A stretch of DNA of 64,000 nt. It comes from Streptomyces sp. RKAG290. Lineage in GTDB: Bacteria > Actinomycetota > Actinomycetes > Streptomycetales > Streptomycetaceae. The notes beneath the pieces were generated by a model. The model saw only the letters and a program-made list of their open reading frames with translations, ran no database searches and had not been told where the DNA came from. Positions 15,393 to 25,481 of the stretch are shown in pieces. Position 1 is the stretch's first letter. Each line of letters begins with the position of its first letter. Location: assembly GCF_023701695.1 (NCBI RefSeq), contig NZ_JAJOZC010000001.1:2170001-2234000 (forward strand), read 5' to 3'. A program made the translations under genes and the position numbers.

Positions 15393-16786
15393 TCAGCGGA
15401 GTGCGGCTGCCAGTTCGCCCCAGAGATGGGCGGTGGTCTCCACGCCCTTGAGCAGCAGGTCGAGCTCGACCTTCTCGTTGGGGGCGTGCCAGCCGTCGGA
15501 CGGTACGGAGATGCCCAGGAAAAGGACGGGTGCGCCGAGCACGTCCTGCAGGTCGGCGGCCGGTCCCGAGCCCCCTTCGCGGGTGAAGAGGATCTTCTGG
15601 CCGAAGGCCCGTCCCATGGCGCGGGCCACGGCCTGCAGGGCGGGGTGGTCCAGCGGGGTGAGGCAGGGGCGGGTGGCGGGGAGGAAGGTGATCCGGTGGC
15701 GGATCCCGGCCGGGATCCGCGCCTCGGCCCAGGTCTGCACGGCCTGCTGGACGTGGTCCGGGTCCTGGCCCGCGACCAGGCGGAAGCTGAGCTTCACCAG
15801 GGCGGACGACGGGATGATCGTCTTGCTTCCGGCGCCCTGGTAGCCGCCGCCGATGCCGTTGACCTCGGCGGTGGGGCGGGCCCAGATCCGTTCGAGCGTG
15901 GAGTGGCCCGCCTCGCCGGCCGCGGTCTGTGACTTGGCGGTACGCAGCCAGGTGGCCTCATCGAAGGGCAGTTCCGCGAAGAGGGCGCGTTCGGTGTCCG
16001 TGATTTCGGCCACGCCGTCGTAGAAGCCGGGGACCGCGACCCGGCCGTCCGCGTCATGGAGTGCCGCGACTAGACGGGCGACCTCGGTCGCGGGATTGGG
16101 GACGGCGCCGCCGAACGATCCGGAGTGGATGTCCTGCGCCGGGCCGTGCAGCTCGATCTCGCACTCGGCGAGGCCGCGCATGCCGGTGCAGACGGTCGGG
16201 GTGGTCTCGTCCCACATGCCGGTGTCGGAGACGATCACGGCGTCGGCGGCGAGGCGGGCGGCCTGCTGCTCGACCAGGGCGCGGAAGTTCGGGGAGCCCG
16301 ACTCCTCCTCGCCCTCGACGAGGAGCTTGAGGTGCACGGCGGGGTGGTGCGGCCGGTGGTGGCGAGGTGGGCCCTGACACCGAGGGTGTGGAAGAAGACC
16401 TGCCCCTTGTCGTCGGCCGCACCGCGCCCGTACATCCGGCCGTCGCGGATCACCGGCTCGAACGGGTCGGTGTCCCAGCCGTCCTCGCGGGCGGCGGGCT
16501 GCACGTCGTGGTGCCCGTAGACGAGGACCGTGGGGGCGTCCGGGTCGTCGGAGGGCCACTCGGCGAACACCGCGGGCGCACCCGCCGTCTCCCAGACCTC
16601 CGCGACCGGGAAGCCGGTCTCCTTCAGCTTGGCGGACAGCCACGCGGCACTGCGCCGTACGTCCTCCTCGTGCTCCGGCTGAGCGGATACGGAGGGGATG
16701 CGCAGCCACTCGGCGAGGTCGTCGAGGAAGGCTGTGCGGTGCTGCTCGGTGTACGTACGGACGGCGCTGTCCGGGGTGTCGCTCAT
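15393..16786 (-). pseudogene. M20-family dipeptidase, single-base frameshift
   Basis: The first ~150 residues (MSDTPDSAVRTYTEQH start, YGHHDVQP metal site, GRGAADDKGQ) lie in one frame and the rest (HLKLLVEGEEESGSPNF, VSDTGMW, GMRGLAECEIELHG, GSFGGAVPNPA, GAGSKTIIPSSALVKL, REGGSGPAADLQ) in another. The switch falls near 16339-16342, where the minus strand reads ACCCCGCCGTGCAC; one extra G or C there restores the reading ATTGRTTPAVHLKLLVEGEE. Everything else of a ~465-residue M20 peptidase is intact, so it is either a very recent pseudogene or a base-call error in a GC run. Metal ligands His, Asp, Glu-Glu are all present. Confidence 0.85.
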
Positions 16787-16796
16787 GACCTTCAGC

Positions 16797-19700
16797 CTAT
16801 CGGGCCGTGGGAGGTGGCTCGTCCAGGAGGATGCGCTCCAGCTCGGGACGGCCCGGGAGGCGGGCGGGCCGGACGCTCTCGCCGCTGCGCACGAAGAGGA
16901 ACGTGGCCGTGACGTCGGTGAGCGGGAGTCCGTGCAGTTCGGCCCAGGCGACGCGGTAGACGGCGAGCTGGAGGGGGTCGGCGGTGTTGGTGCGGCTGGT
17001 CTTCCAGTCGACGATCTCGTACGTGCTCCCGGTGCGGTACACCGCGTCGATACGCCCCCGGATCACCCGGCCGGCCAGGGTGATCTGGAAGGGCGTCTCG
17101 ACGCGGTACGGGGTACGGCGGGCGTACGGGGTGCGCTCGAAGGCCTCCTTCAGCTCGGCGAGATCGCGCTCGTCGGCGATGTCGGCGTCGCTACCGTCGC
17201 CGCCCGGCAGCTCGTCGGGGCCGAGCATGGGCAGCGGGAGCTCCTCGAAGCGGGACTCGACCCAGGCGTGGAAGCGGGTGCCACGGCGGGCGGCGGGCTG
17301 CGGAGGGCGGGGCATGGGGCGGGCCAGTTCCTGGGCGAAGCCGTCGGGGTCGTCGGCCAGGCGCAGCAGCTGGGTGGCGGAGAGCGAGGCGGGCACGAGG
17401 ACGTCCCGCACGGTGGCGCGCGCCCGGCGCAGCTCCCCGGCGAGGGCGTCCAGGTCGCGGTCCCAGGAGGCCAGGGTGCGGGATTCCTCCGGGGTGAGGC
17501 GCGCGGGGACCCGCTCGGGGGCGCGGGCGGCCGGGACGCGCGGGGTCCGGGGCGGGCCGTCTTCGGGGACGGGCGCGCCTTCGGGGGAAGGCCCGTCCTT
17601 GGCGAGGGGCGCCGCGTGCGGGAAAGGCCCGTCGTCGGGGGCGGACGCATCGTCCGGGAAAGGGCCGTCGTCGGGGAAGGGGGCGTCGTCCAGGAAGGGG
17701 TCGGCGGGGAAGGGGGCGTCGTCCGGGAAGTGGCTGTCGTCGAGGGGCGGCTCGTCCGGTGGCGGTGCCTCGTCCGGGTCCGGCTCGTGCGCCGCGGACG
17801 GTTCGTCCCGCTGCCGGGGCGCCGCGGCCCCGTTCCGCCCTTCGTACGGGCCCGCGGTTGCCTGGGGGCCCCGTGCCGGGCCTCCTGCGGCCAGGGCGTC
17901 CGGCACCGGGCCGGCCATAACCTGCGCGTCCGGCGCCGGGCCCGCCTCAGCCAGTGCCTTGAGGTGGGCCATCACCGTGTCCGCGGCGGCCCGGCGGCGG
18001 GCCAGTGCGGTGTCGTCCAGGGGCAGCGGCCAGGCGTGGTCGGCCGCCGCCTCGGCCAGGGCCGGGTTCTCCTCGTCCTCGGCCGGCTCGTCCGCCCACG
18101 CCTCGATCTCGCCGTGACCGGCCGCGCAGTGCTCGTACAGCGCGTGCAGGAAGCCGGACGGGCCGCGCGGCTTCTTCTGGCTCGGGCCCCACCAGTGGCC
18201 GGAGCCGAGCAGCAGGGTGCGGGGCCGGGTGAAGGTGACGTATCCGAGGCGGAGCTCCTCGGTGTGCTGGTGCTCCTTCATCTCCTCCTTGAAGCCCTTG
18301 AGGCCCTTGGCGTCGAAGGAGTGGAGGACGGGCAGCGTGGCCGTGTCGCCGCGCAGGGCGTGCGGGAGGACCTTGGACTGGGACGTCCAGGCGTCGCGGG
18401 ACTGGCCGCTGGGGAACTGGCCGGTGACCAGGCCGGGCACGGCGACGACGTCCCACTCCAGGCCCTTGGACTTGTGGGCGGTGAGGACCTTGACGGTGTT
18501 CTCGCCGCCGGGCAGGGCGTTGTCCAGGCCCTTCTCGTACTGCGCGGCGGTGCGCAGGAAGCCGAGGAAGGCCAGGAGCGTGGCCTCGCCGTCGACGGCG
18601 GCGAAGCGGGCCGCGACGTCGAGGAAGTTGGCGAGCGTCTCGCGGCGGCGGGCTGCCAGGGCCTGCGGGGACGCGGACAGTTCGACTTCGAGGCCGGTGG
18701 TGGTGAGGACCCGGTGCAGTACGTCCATCAGCGGGTCGGCGAGCGAGCGGCGCAGGTCGCGCAGCTCGGTGGCGAGGCGGGCGAAGCGGATGCGGGCCTC
18801 GGTGGAGAACGGCAGGCGGTCGTCCTGTTCGCCGCCGGAGTCGAGGAAGGTGTCCAGGGCGTCGGCCAGCGAGATCACCTCGGCCGGGTCGATGCCCTCG
18901 ACCGCCTCGGCGAGGCGGCGGTCGGGGTCGAACTCCTCGTCGTCGTGGGAGGCGCGGTGGACGAGGAGGCGGGCGCGGCGGCCGAGCAGCGCCAGGTCGC
19001 GGGGGCCGATCCGCCAGCGGGGGCCGGTGAGCAGCCGGACCAGCGAGGCGTTGGCCCCGGGGTCCTGGAGGACCTCGCAGACGGCGACGAGGTCGGCGAC
19101 CTCGGGGAGGTGGAGCAGCCCGGAGAGTCCGACGACCTCGACCGGGATGTCCCGGGCCACCAGCGCGGCCTGGATCTCCGGGAAGTCGCCGGCGGTGCGG
19201 CACAGGACGGCGATCTCGCCGGGTGCCTTACCGGTCCGCACGAGGTGGGCGATCGAGTCGGCGAGCCAGTCGATCTCCTCGGTGTGGGTGCGCAGCAGGG
19301 CGCAGCGGACCAGGCCGTCGCGCTCGGCGCCCGGGGCGGGGCGCAGGGCCTCGACGCCTTCGTGCATGGCGCGCAGGAGTTCGGCGAGGCCGTTGGCGAG
19401 GTGCAGGAGGCGGCCGCCGCTGCGGCGGTTCTCGCTGAGGGAGTAACGGGTCGCTGGGGCGCCGTCGGCCTGCGGGAAGTGGCTCGGGAAGTCGTCGAGG
19501 TTGGCGACGGAGGCGCCGCGCCAGCCGTAGATGGCCTGGCAGGGGTCGCCGACCGCGGTGACCGCGTGTCCGGAGGCGATGCCGTCGGGGCCGCTGCCGA
19601 AGAGGGCGGAGAGCAGGAGCCGCTGGGCGACGGAGGTGTCCTGGTACTCGTCGAGCAGGACGACCCGGTACTCCTCGCGCAGGATCGCACCGACCTCGGG

Positions 19701-20462
19701 GCGGGTGAGGGCGAGCCGTGCGGACAGCGCGATCTGGTCGCCGAAGTCGAGGAGGTCGCGGCTCTGCTTCGCCTCCCGGTAGCGCCGGGTCAGGGAGAGC
19801 AGTTCGCGGCGGGCCTCGGCCGTCTCGGGGATCTTGCGCAGTTCGGCGTTGCTGAGTTTGGCGGTCTCCAGCGTGCGGAGCAGTTCGGTGTCGTACCCGG
19901 CGAGCTGCTCGGGGCGCAGAAGATGTTCGGCCAGCTCGGCGTCGAGGGCCAGCAGGTCGCTCACCAGGGTGGGGAACGACCTGGTCAGGGCCGGGTAGGG
20001 GCCGGGTGCCTCGCGCAGGACGCGGGCGGCGAGCTGGTAGCGGGTGGCGTCGGCGAGGAGTCGGCTGGTGGGTTCGAGCCCTATCCGCAGCCCGTGCTCG
20101 GTCAGGAGCCGGCCGGCGAACGCGTGGTACGTGGAGATGCTGGGTTCGCCCGGGGGGTTGTCCGGGTCGATGGTGTCCGGGTCGGTGACGCCGGCGGCGA
20201 TCAGGGCCTTGCGGACGCGCTCCGCGAGTTCGCCGGCCGCCTTGTTGGTGAAGGTGAGGCCGAGGACCTGTTCGGGGGCGACCTGCCCGGTCCCGACGAG
20301 CCAGACCACGCGGGCCGCCATCACCGTGGTCTTGCCCGACCCGGCTCCGGCCACGATCACCTGTGGGGCGGGCGGCGCGGTGATGCACGCCGTCTGCTCC
20401 GGGGTGAAGGGGATGCCGAGGAGCTCCTTGAGCTGCTCGGGATCGGTGAGGCGTGGGGACAC
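16797..20462 (-). CDS. adnB: AdnB-like UvrD helicase with RecB-type nuclease domain
   Basis: 1221 residues from the GTG at 20462 (VSPRLTDPEQLKELLG). SF1A motor: Q-motif IPFTPEQTACI, Walker A VAGAGSGKTTVMAAR, LTFTNKAAGELAERV, Walker B LLDEYQDTSVAQ, GDPCQAIYGWRGA, VKVLTAHKSKGLEWD and YVTFTRPR. After a ~190-residue acidic Pro/Asp/Phe-rich linker (DDAPFPDDGPFPDD steps) comes a RecB-like nuclease: GTRFHAWVESRFEE, GRIDAVYRTG and IVDWKTSR...QLAVYRVAWA with the catalytic Asp/Lys. In mycobacteria AdnAB resects DNA double-strand breaks, AdnB being the lead motor. Its partner lies upstream but is separated by a methyltransferase gene on the other strand. Confidence 0.9.
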   Translation of the reverse strand: MSPRLTDPEQLKELLGIPFTPEQTACITAPPAPQVIVAGAGSGKTTVMAARVVWLVGTGQVAPEQVLGLTFTNKAAGELAERVRKALIAAGVTDPDTIDPDNPPGEPSISTYHAFAGRLLTEHGLRIGLEPTSRLLADATRYQLAARVLREAPGPYPALTRSFPTLVSDLLALDAELAEHLLRPEQLAGYDTELLRTLETAKLSNAELRKIPETAEARRELLSLTRRYREAKQSRDLLDFGDQIALSARLALTRPEVGAILREEYRVVLLDEYQDTSVAQRLLLSALFGSGPDGIASGHAVTAVGDPCQAIYGWRGASVANLDDFPSHFPQADGAPATRYSLSENRRSGGRLLHLANGLAELLRAMHEGVEALRPAPGAERDGLVRCALLRTHTEEIDWLADSIAHLVRTGKAPGEIAVLCRTAGDFPEIQAALVARDIPVEVVGLSGLLHLPEVADLVAVCEVLQDPGANASLVRLLTGPRWRIGPRDLALLGRRARLLVHRASHDDEEFDPDRRLAEAVEGIDPAEVISLADALDTFLDSGGEQDDRLPFSTEARIRFARLATELRDLRRSLADPLMDVLHRVLTTTGLEVELSASPQALAARRRETLANFLDVAARFAAVDGEATLLAFLGFLRTAAQYEKGLDNALPGGENTVKVLTAHKSKGLEWDVVAVPGLVTGQFPSGQSRDAWTSQSKVLPHALRGDTATLPVLHSFDAKGLKGFKEEMKEHQHTEELRLGYVTFTRPRTLLLGSGHWWGPSQKKPRGPSGFLHALYEHCAAGHGEIEAWADEPAEDEENPALAEAAADHAWPLPLDDTALARRRAAADTVMAHLKALAEAGPAPDAQVMAGPVPDALAAGGPARGPQATAGPYEGRNGAAAPRQRDEPSAAHEPDPDEAPPPDEPPLDDSHFPDDAPFPADPFLDDAPFPDDGPFPDDASAPDDGPFPHAAPLAKDGPSPEGAPVPEDGPPRTPRVPAARAPERVPARLTPEESRTLASWDRDLDALAGELRRARATVRDVLVPASLSATQLLRLADDPDGFAQELARPMPRPPQPAARRGTRFHAWVESRFEELPLPMLGPDELPGGDGSDADIADERDLAELKEAFERTPYARRTPYRVETPFQITLAGRVIRGRIDAVYRTGSTYEIVDWKTSRTNTADPLQLAVYRVAWAELHGLPLTDVTATFLFVRSGESVRPARLPGRPELERILLDEPPPTAR

Positions 20463-20718
20463 TCCACAGAGGCTAACCGGACCCACCGACAACCCACGAA
20501 GCCGCGAGGGGCACGGGACGGGCCCCGTACGGCCGGTCCTGGCGGTGGTGTGAGGAAGCGCACGAAGACCGCGAAGCGGCGGATGTGCGGCACCCCGAGG
20601 CGGCCGGGAAGTGCCTCGCCCCGGGCCCGCCGGCCGGTCTAGGTTGAAGCCGATCACCGTTGATCACATCTGTACTGATCACATCTGAACGCGTCAACAT
20701 CCCTACGAGGACGGTCAC

Positions 20719-21642
20719 ATGAGCACCGACGCCCCCGCGCCCGGCTCCGAAGCCCTGGACGCCACCGCCGGGCTCAGGAAGCGCATCGACACCACGAAGG
20801 CGCACCCGGCCCGGGTCTACGACGTCTTCCTCGGCGGCAAGGACAACTACCCGGCCGACCGGGAGGCCGCGGCGATGGCCCTGGCCGCCAATCCGCGCGG
20901 TTACCTCACCGTGCGGCACAACCGGGACTTCATGCGGCGGGCGGTGACCCTCGCGGCGCAGGGCGGGATCCGGCAGTTCCTGGACGTCGGCACGGGGCTG
21001 CCGACCCAGCAGAACGTGCACCAGATCGCGCAGGCCGTCGCACCCGATTCGAGGGTCGTGTACGTCGACAACGACCCGGTCGTCCTCGTCCACGCGCAGG
21101 CCCTGCTCACCAGCGGACCGGAGGGGCGCACCGACTACATCGAGGCGGACCTGCGCGATCCGGCCACGATCCTCGAAGCCGCCCGTCGCACCCTGGACTT
21201 CGACCGTCCCGTCGCGCTCGTCCTCGCCGCCGTCCTGCACTTCATCGAGGACGACGAGGCCTACCCGATCGTCACCCGGCTCGTCGACGCGCTCGCGCCG
21301 GGCAGCTGCCTCGTCCTGAGCAACGTCAGCTCGGATCTCAACGCCGAGCAGGTCGGCCAGGTGACGAAGGCGTTCAAGGAGCGCGGTTTCACCATGGTCC
21401 GCCGTTCGCGCGCGCAGGTGGAGCGTTTCGTGACGGACAACGGTCTGGACATGCTCGACCCCGGCGTCGTCCCGGTGCACCGCTGGCGCCCCGAGCAGGT
21501 CATCGATCTGCCCGAGGCCGCGGATCCCGATCTGGAGTTCGTGGCGGGGCTGGACGAGCTGGACCGGACGCGCTACCAGGACATCAACGATGTCACCGAC
21601 GCGGACGTCAGCGTGTACGGGGTGATGGCCCGCAAGCCCTGA
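20719..21642 (+). CDS. SAM-dependent methyltransferase, DUF574/SAV2177 family
   Basis: 307 residues. Actinobacterial DUF574 (Methyltransf_19) signatures: HPARVYDVFLGGKDNYPADREAA, RHNRDFMRRAV, FLDVGTGLPTQQNVHQIAQ (SAM loop), VVYVDNDPVVL, LAAVLHFIEDDEAYPIV, and a C-terminal MLDPGVVPVHRWRP. Substrates are unknown; the family is hugely expanded in Streptomyces. GAGG stands ~10 nt before the ATG. It sits on the plus strand between the minus-strand adnA and adnB, splitting a pair that is adjacent elsewhere, so it is probably an insertion with its own promoter in 20463-20718. Confidence 0.9.
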   Translation: MSTDAPAPGSEALDATAGLRKRIDTTKAHPARVYDVFLGGKDNYPADREAAAMALAANPRGYLTVRHNRDFMRRAVTLAAQGGIRQFLDVGTGLPTQQNVHQIAQAVAPDSRVVYVDNDPVVLVHAQALLTSGPEGRTDYIEADLRDPATILEAARRTLDFDRPVALVLAAVLHFIEDDEAYPIVTRLVDALAPGSCLVLSNVSSDLNAEQVGQVTKAFKERGFTMVRRSRAQVERFVTDNGLDMLDPGVVPVHRWRPEQVIDLPEAADPDLEFVAGLDELDRTRYQDINDVTDADVSVYGVMARKP

Positions 21643-21678
21643 CCACTCCGGAGACCCCCGGTCGGAGGGGCAGCCGGC

Positions 21679-24600
21679 TCACTCCAGGACGTGCCGCCCT
21701 TCCGGCTGGGCACTGCACGAGGCCCTGAAGGTGCAGTGGGTGCAGTGCTGGCCGGTCGTGGGGGTGAACCGTTCGTCCAGGACCCGGCCCGCGGCGGTCG
21801 CCAGCAGGTCGGAGACCCACTCGGAGTCCGGCGGCTGCTGGGCCTGCACCTTGGGCACGGCGTCGCCGCCCTCCTTCTTGGGGGCGGGCTGGCGCAGCTG
21901 TACGAGTTCGGCGCCGCCCGACTCGGGGCGGCGGCCGTCGAAGACGTCGTCGACCGCCCCTTCCCGGACGGCCAGCTGGTACACGGCGAGCTGGGGGTGG
22001 CGGGCGACCTCGTCCTTCGTCGGGGACTGCTTGCCGGTCTTGAAGTCGACGACGTAGGCCCGGTCCTCGGCGTCCCGCTCCACGCGGTCCATGGAGCCGC
22101 GGATGCGCACCTCGTACTCCCCCGCCTCCAGGGTCACGTCGAAGTCGTGCTCGCTGGCGGCCGGGGTGCGGCCGGTGCGGTCCATGACATGCCAGCGCAG
22201 GAAGCGTTCGAGGGCGACGCGTGCCTGTTCCTTCTCCTGCTGCGACTTCCAGGGGGCGTCGAAGACCAGCCCGTCCCAGACCGAGTCGAGCCGCTCCATG
22301 AGGACGGCCAGGTCGGCCGGCGTACGGCCGGAGGCCACCTCGTCGGCGAGTACGTGGACGACGTTGCCGAAGCCCTGGGCGGCGGTGGCCGGGGCGTCGG
22401 CCTTCACCTCACGGCCGAGGAACCACTGGAGGGCGCAGGTGTTGGCGAGCTGGTCGAGCGCGCTGCCGGAGAGGGCGACGGGCTGGTCACGGTCGCGCAG
22501 CGGGACGGCCGAGCGGGTCGGCTCGTACAGACCCCACCAGCGGTACGGGTGGGCCGACGGTACGAGCGGCTGCCCCTCGTCGTCGGTGAGCGCGGCGAGC
22601 CGGGCGAGGCGGTGGGCGGCCTCCTCGCGCAGGGTGTCGGAGGCTTCGGGGTCGACGGTGGTGGCGCGCAGTTCGGCGACGAGGGCGGCGACGGCGAGAG
22701 GGCGGCGCGGGCGGCCGGTGACGTCGCGGGGTTCGACGCCGAGCTCGGCGAGGAAGCGGGACGGCTGGTCGCCGTCGTCGGCGGGTGCTTTGACGGCCGT
22801 GACGACGAGGCGCTCGCGGGCCCGGGTCGCGGCCACGTAGAAGAGCCGCCGTTCCTCGGCGAGGAGGGCGCCGGGGGTGAGGGGTTCGGCGAGACCGTCG
22901 CGGCCGATCCGGTCCGCTTCGAGCAGCGAGCCGCGGCGCCGCAGGTCGGGCCAGAGGCCCTCCTGCACGCCGGCGACGACGACCATGCGCCACTCCAGGC
23001 CCTTGGACCTGTGCGCCGTCATCAGCCGTACGGCGTCGGGCCGGACGGAACGCCGGGAGAGGGTGTCGGCGGCGATGTCCTGGGCGTCGACCTCCTCCAG
23101 GAAGTTGAGCGCGCCACGGCCGCCGGTGCGCTCCTCGGCACGGGCCGCGGTGTCGAACAGCGCGCAGACGGCGTCGAGGTCGCGGTCGGCGTTGCGGCCG
23201 CCCGCTCCGCCACGCAGCGCGGCGCGCTCCAGCCGGCTCGGCCAGGGGGTGCCGGACCACAGTTCCCACAGAGCCTCTTCGGCGGTGCCGCCGCCCTCCA
23301 GGAGCTCGCGCGCCTTGCGCAGCAGGGCGCCCAGTCGCTGGGCGCCGCGGGCGTACGCCGGATCGTGCGCGACGAGCCGCTCCGGCTCGGCGAGGGCTCG
23401 GGCCAGCAGATCGCCGGAGGGCGCGGGCACCCGGTTCCCGGCGGCCCGTTCCTCGTCCCGCAGGGCCCGGCCGAGGCGGCGCAGATCGGCGGCGTCCATG
23501 GAGCCGAGGGGAGAGGCGAGCAGCGACAACGCGGTCTCGGTGTCGAGCCAGGAGGAGGGCGGGGCGGGGGCGGGTGCCGGGTCAGGGGCGGGTGCGGTGG
23601 CTTCCTCCGCGGGAGCGGAAGCCGGTTCCGGGCCGCCCTTTCCGGCCGCGTCCGCACGAGCCACATCCTCAGGAGCCACATCCTCAGGAGCCACGTCCGC
23701 CGGAGCCACGTCCTCAGACGCCGCCCCCTCAAGAGCCGCGTCCCCAGGAGCAACATCCCCAGCAGCCGCGCCCCCGTCCCCGGCCGCGCCCCCGTCCGCA
23801 GCCGTGTCCCCGTCCCGGCGCAGGGCTGCCGTGGCCACCGTGCGTAGGGCCGCCAGCAGCGGGGCCACCGCCGGTTCGTGGCGCAGCGGCAGGTCGTCGC
23901 CGTCCACCTCCAGGGGGACGCCCGCCGCGGTCAGGGCACGGCGCACCGAGGGGATCGTGCGGCCGCCGGCCCGGACCAGCACCGCCATCTCGTGCCACGG
24001 CACCCCGTCCTCCAGATGCGCCCGGCGCAGCAGGTCGGCGATGTTGTCGAGCTCGGTGGAGGCGGTCGGGTAGGTGTACGTCTCGACGCTGCCGCCCTCC
24101 CGGACCGCGCCGAGCTCCCGGTGGGCGCGGACCTTCGCCGCGGGGAGCCGGGTCAGCGGCATCCGCCGGGTGAGCAGCCGGGTGGCGGCGAGCAGCCGGT
24201 CGCCGGAGCGCCGGGATGTGGTGAGCACGCCGACGGGGGCAGGAGCACCGTCGGCCCGCCGGAACACCTCGGGGAAGTCGAGGATGCCGTTCACATCGGC
24301 GCCGCGGAAGGCGTAGATCGACTGGTCCGGGTCGCCGAACGCGATCAGGTTCCGGCCACCGCCGCCGCCCGGGGCGCTCCCCCGGTTCCCGGCCAGGGCG
24401 TGCAGCAGCCGCACCTGCGCCGGGTCGGTGTCCTGGTACTCGTCGACGAACACCGTGTCGTACTGCCCGGCCAGCAGCGCCGACACCTCGGGGCGCTCGG
24501 CCAGCAGTACCGCCCGGTGCACCAGCTCGGCGTAGTCCAGCACCCCCTGGGCGTCCAGGATGTCGAGGTACTCGGCGAGGAACTGGGCGGCGGCGCTCCA

Positions 24601-25245
24601 GTCGGGGCGGCCGGTACGCCGGGCGAAGTCGGCGAGGGCGTCCGGGCCGAGGCCCAGCTCGCGGCTGCGGGCGAGCACCGCGCGCACCTCGTCGGCGAAG
24701 CCGCGCGTGGTCAGGCAGGCCCGCAGTTCGTCGGGCCAGCGGATGTGGGCGTGGCCCTGCTTCTCCAGATCGAGCTGGCCGGCCAGCAGATCGCGGACCG
24801 TGACGTCCTGCTCGGGCCCGGAGAGCAGCCGCAGCGGGTCGGCGAAGAGATCGGCGTCCTGGTGGGCGCGGACCAGGGCGTAACAGAAGGAGTGGAACGT
24901 GGTGGCCTGCGGGCCGCGGACGGCACCGAGCCGGGCGGCCATCCGGTCGCGCAGCTCGACCGCGGCCTTGCGGCTGAAGGTGAGGACCAGGATGCGGGCC
25001 GGGTCGGCGCCGCGGGCGACGTACGCGGCGACCGTTTCGACGAGCGTGGTGGTCTTGCCCGTGCCCGGACCGGCGAGGACCAGCAGCGGCCCGCCGGAGT
25101 GATCAACCACCGCACGCTGCGCCGCGTCCAGGAGAGGGGGGTCCACGGAGCCCGGCAGGGTGCGCACCAGTCGGTACGCGCCCGTGGCCGTCCCCCGCCG
25201 TGCCTGACGGTGCGGACTGTGCCGGGTGGTGGAGGAGGAGCTCAC
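21679..25245 (-). CDS. adnA: AdnA-like UvrD helicase with Fe-S RecB-type nuclease domain
   Basis: 1188 residues from the GTG at 25245. Walker A VLAGPGTGKTTTLVET (~residue 56), LTFSRKAAVELRDRM, Walker B VFVDEYQDTDPAQVRLL, GDPDQSIYAFRGADV, VRLMTAHRSKGLEWRMV and VAATRARERLV. A long Ala/Asp/Glu/Pro-rich insert occupies roughly residues 470-565 and is encoded by 15-bp repeats. The C-terminal nuclease carries IRGSMDRVE, AYVVDFKTGKQ and HPQLAVYQLAV, plus a cysteine pattern of one early Cys (NTCALQWFLG) and CTHCTFRASC at the end, as in AddB/Cas4-type iron-sulfur nucleases. Partner of AdnB in double-strand-break end resection. Confidence 0.9.
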   Translation of the reverse strand: MSSSSTTRHSPHRQARRGTATGAYRLVRTLPGSVDPPLLDAAQRAVVDHSGGPLLVLAGPGTGKTTTLVETVAAYVARGADPARILVLTFSRKAAVELRDRMAARLGAVRGPQATTFHSFCYALVRAHQDADLFADPLRLLSGPEQDVTVRDLLAGQLDLEKQGHAHIRWPDELRACLTTRGFADEVRAVLARSRELGLGPDALADFARRTGRPDWSAAAQFLAEYLDILDAQGVLDYAELVHRAVLLAERPEVSALLAGQYDTVFVDEYQDTDPAQVRLLHALAGNRGSAPGGGGGRNLIAFGDPDQSIYAFRGADVNGILDFPEVFRRADGAPAPVGVLTTSRRSGDRLLAATRLLTRRMPLTRLPAAKVRAHRELGAVREGGSVETYTYPTASTELDNIADLLRRAHLEDGVPWHEMAVLVRAGGRTIPSVRRALTAAGVPLEVDGDDLPLRHEPAVAPLLAALRTVATAALRRDGDTAADGGAAGDGGAAAGDVAPGDAALEGAASEDVAPADVAPEDVAPEDVARADAAGKGGPEPASAPAEEATAPAPDPAPAPAPPSSWLDTETALSLLASPLGSMDAADLRRLGRALRDEERAAGNRVPAPSGDLLARALAEPERLVAHDPAYARGAQRLGALLRKARELLEGGGTAEEALWELWSGTPWPSRLERAALRGGAGGRNADRDLDAVCALFDTAARAEERTGGRGALNFLEEVDAQDIAADTLSRRSVRPDAVRLMTAHRSKGLEWRMVVVAGVQEGLWPDLRRRGSLLEADRIGRDGLAEPLTPGALLAEERRLFYVAATRARERLVVTAVKAPADDGDQPSRFLAELGVEPRDVTGRPRRPLAVAALVAELRATTVDPEASDTLREEAAHRLARLAALTDDEGQPLVPSAHPYRWWGLYEPTRSAVPLRDRDQPVALSGSALDQLANTCALQWFLGREVKADAPATAAQGFGNVVHVLADEVASGRTPADLAVLMERLDSVWDGLVFDAPWKSQQEKEQARVALERFLRWHVMDRTGRTPAASEHDFDVTLEAGEYEVRIRGSMDRVERDAEDRAYVVDFKTGKQSPTKDEVARHPQLAVYQLAVREGAVDDVFDGRRPESGGAELVQLRQPAPKKEGGDAVPKVQAQQPPDSEWVSDLLATAAGRVLDERFTPTTGQHCTHCTFRASCSAQPEGRHVLE

Positions 25246-25481
25246 GTGGGTCGCCGGTCCTGGTGGGTGTGCTGATGGTGAGGGTGCGGCGCCTGCCGCG
25301 AACTGACGACGCTACTCCGGCGACGGCCCCGAATGCGGCGGGACGGCTGCGGGGATCGTCACGTTCCGCGGAGGCGGCGGACGCCTCGGGGGCGGCGGAC
25401 CCCGCGCCGTCCGCGGGTCACGCTGCCTTTACGCCGTACGGGCCCGGCTCCGCCCGATGCGCCACCGGATGGCCGAAGCTG

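Noticed and set aside
16698..20642. Very long open frame on the plus strand opposite adnB
   Set aside because: High-GC third-position bias leaves antisense frames open; its translation is Gly/Arg/Val-rich without any domain, while the opposite strand shows all helicase motifs.
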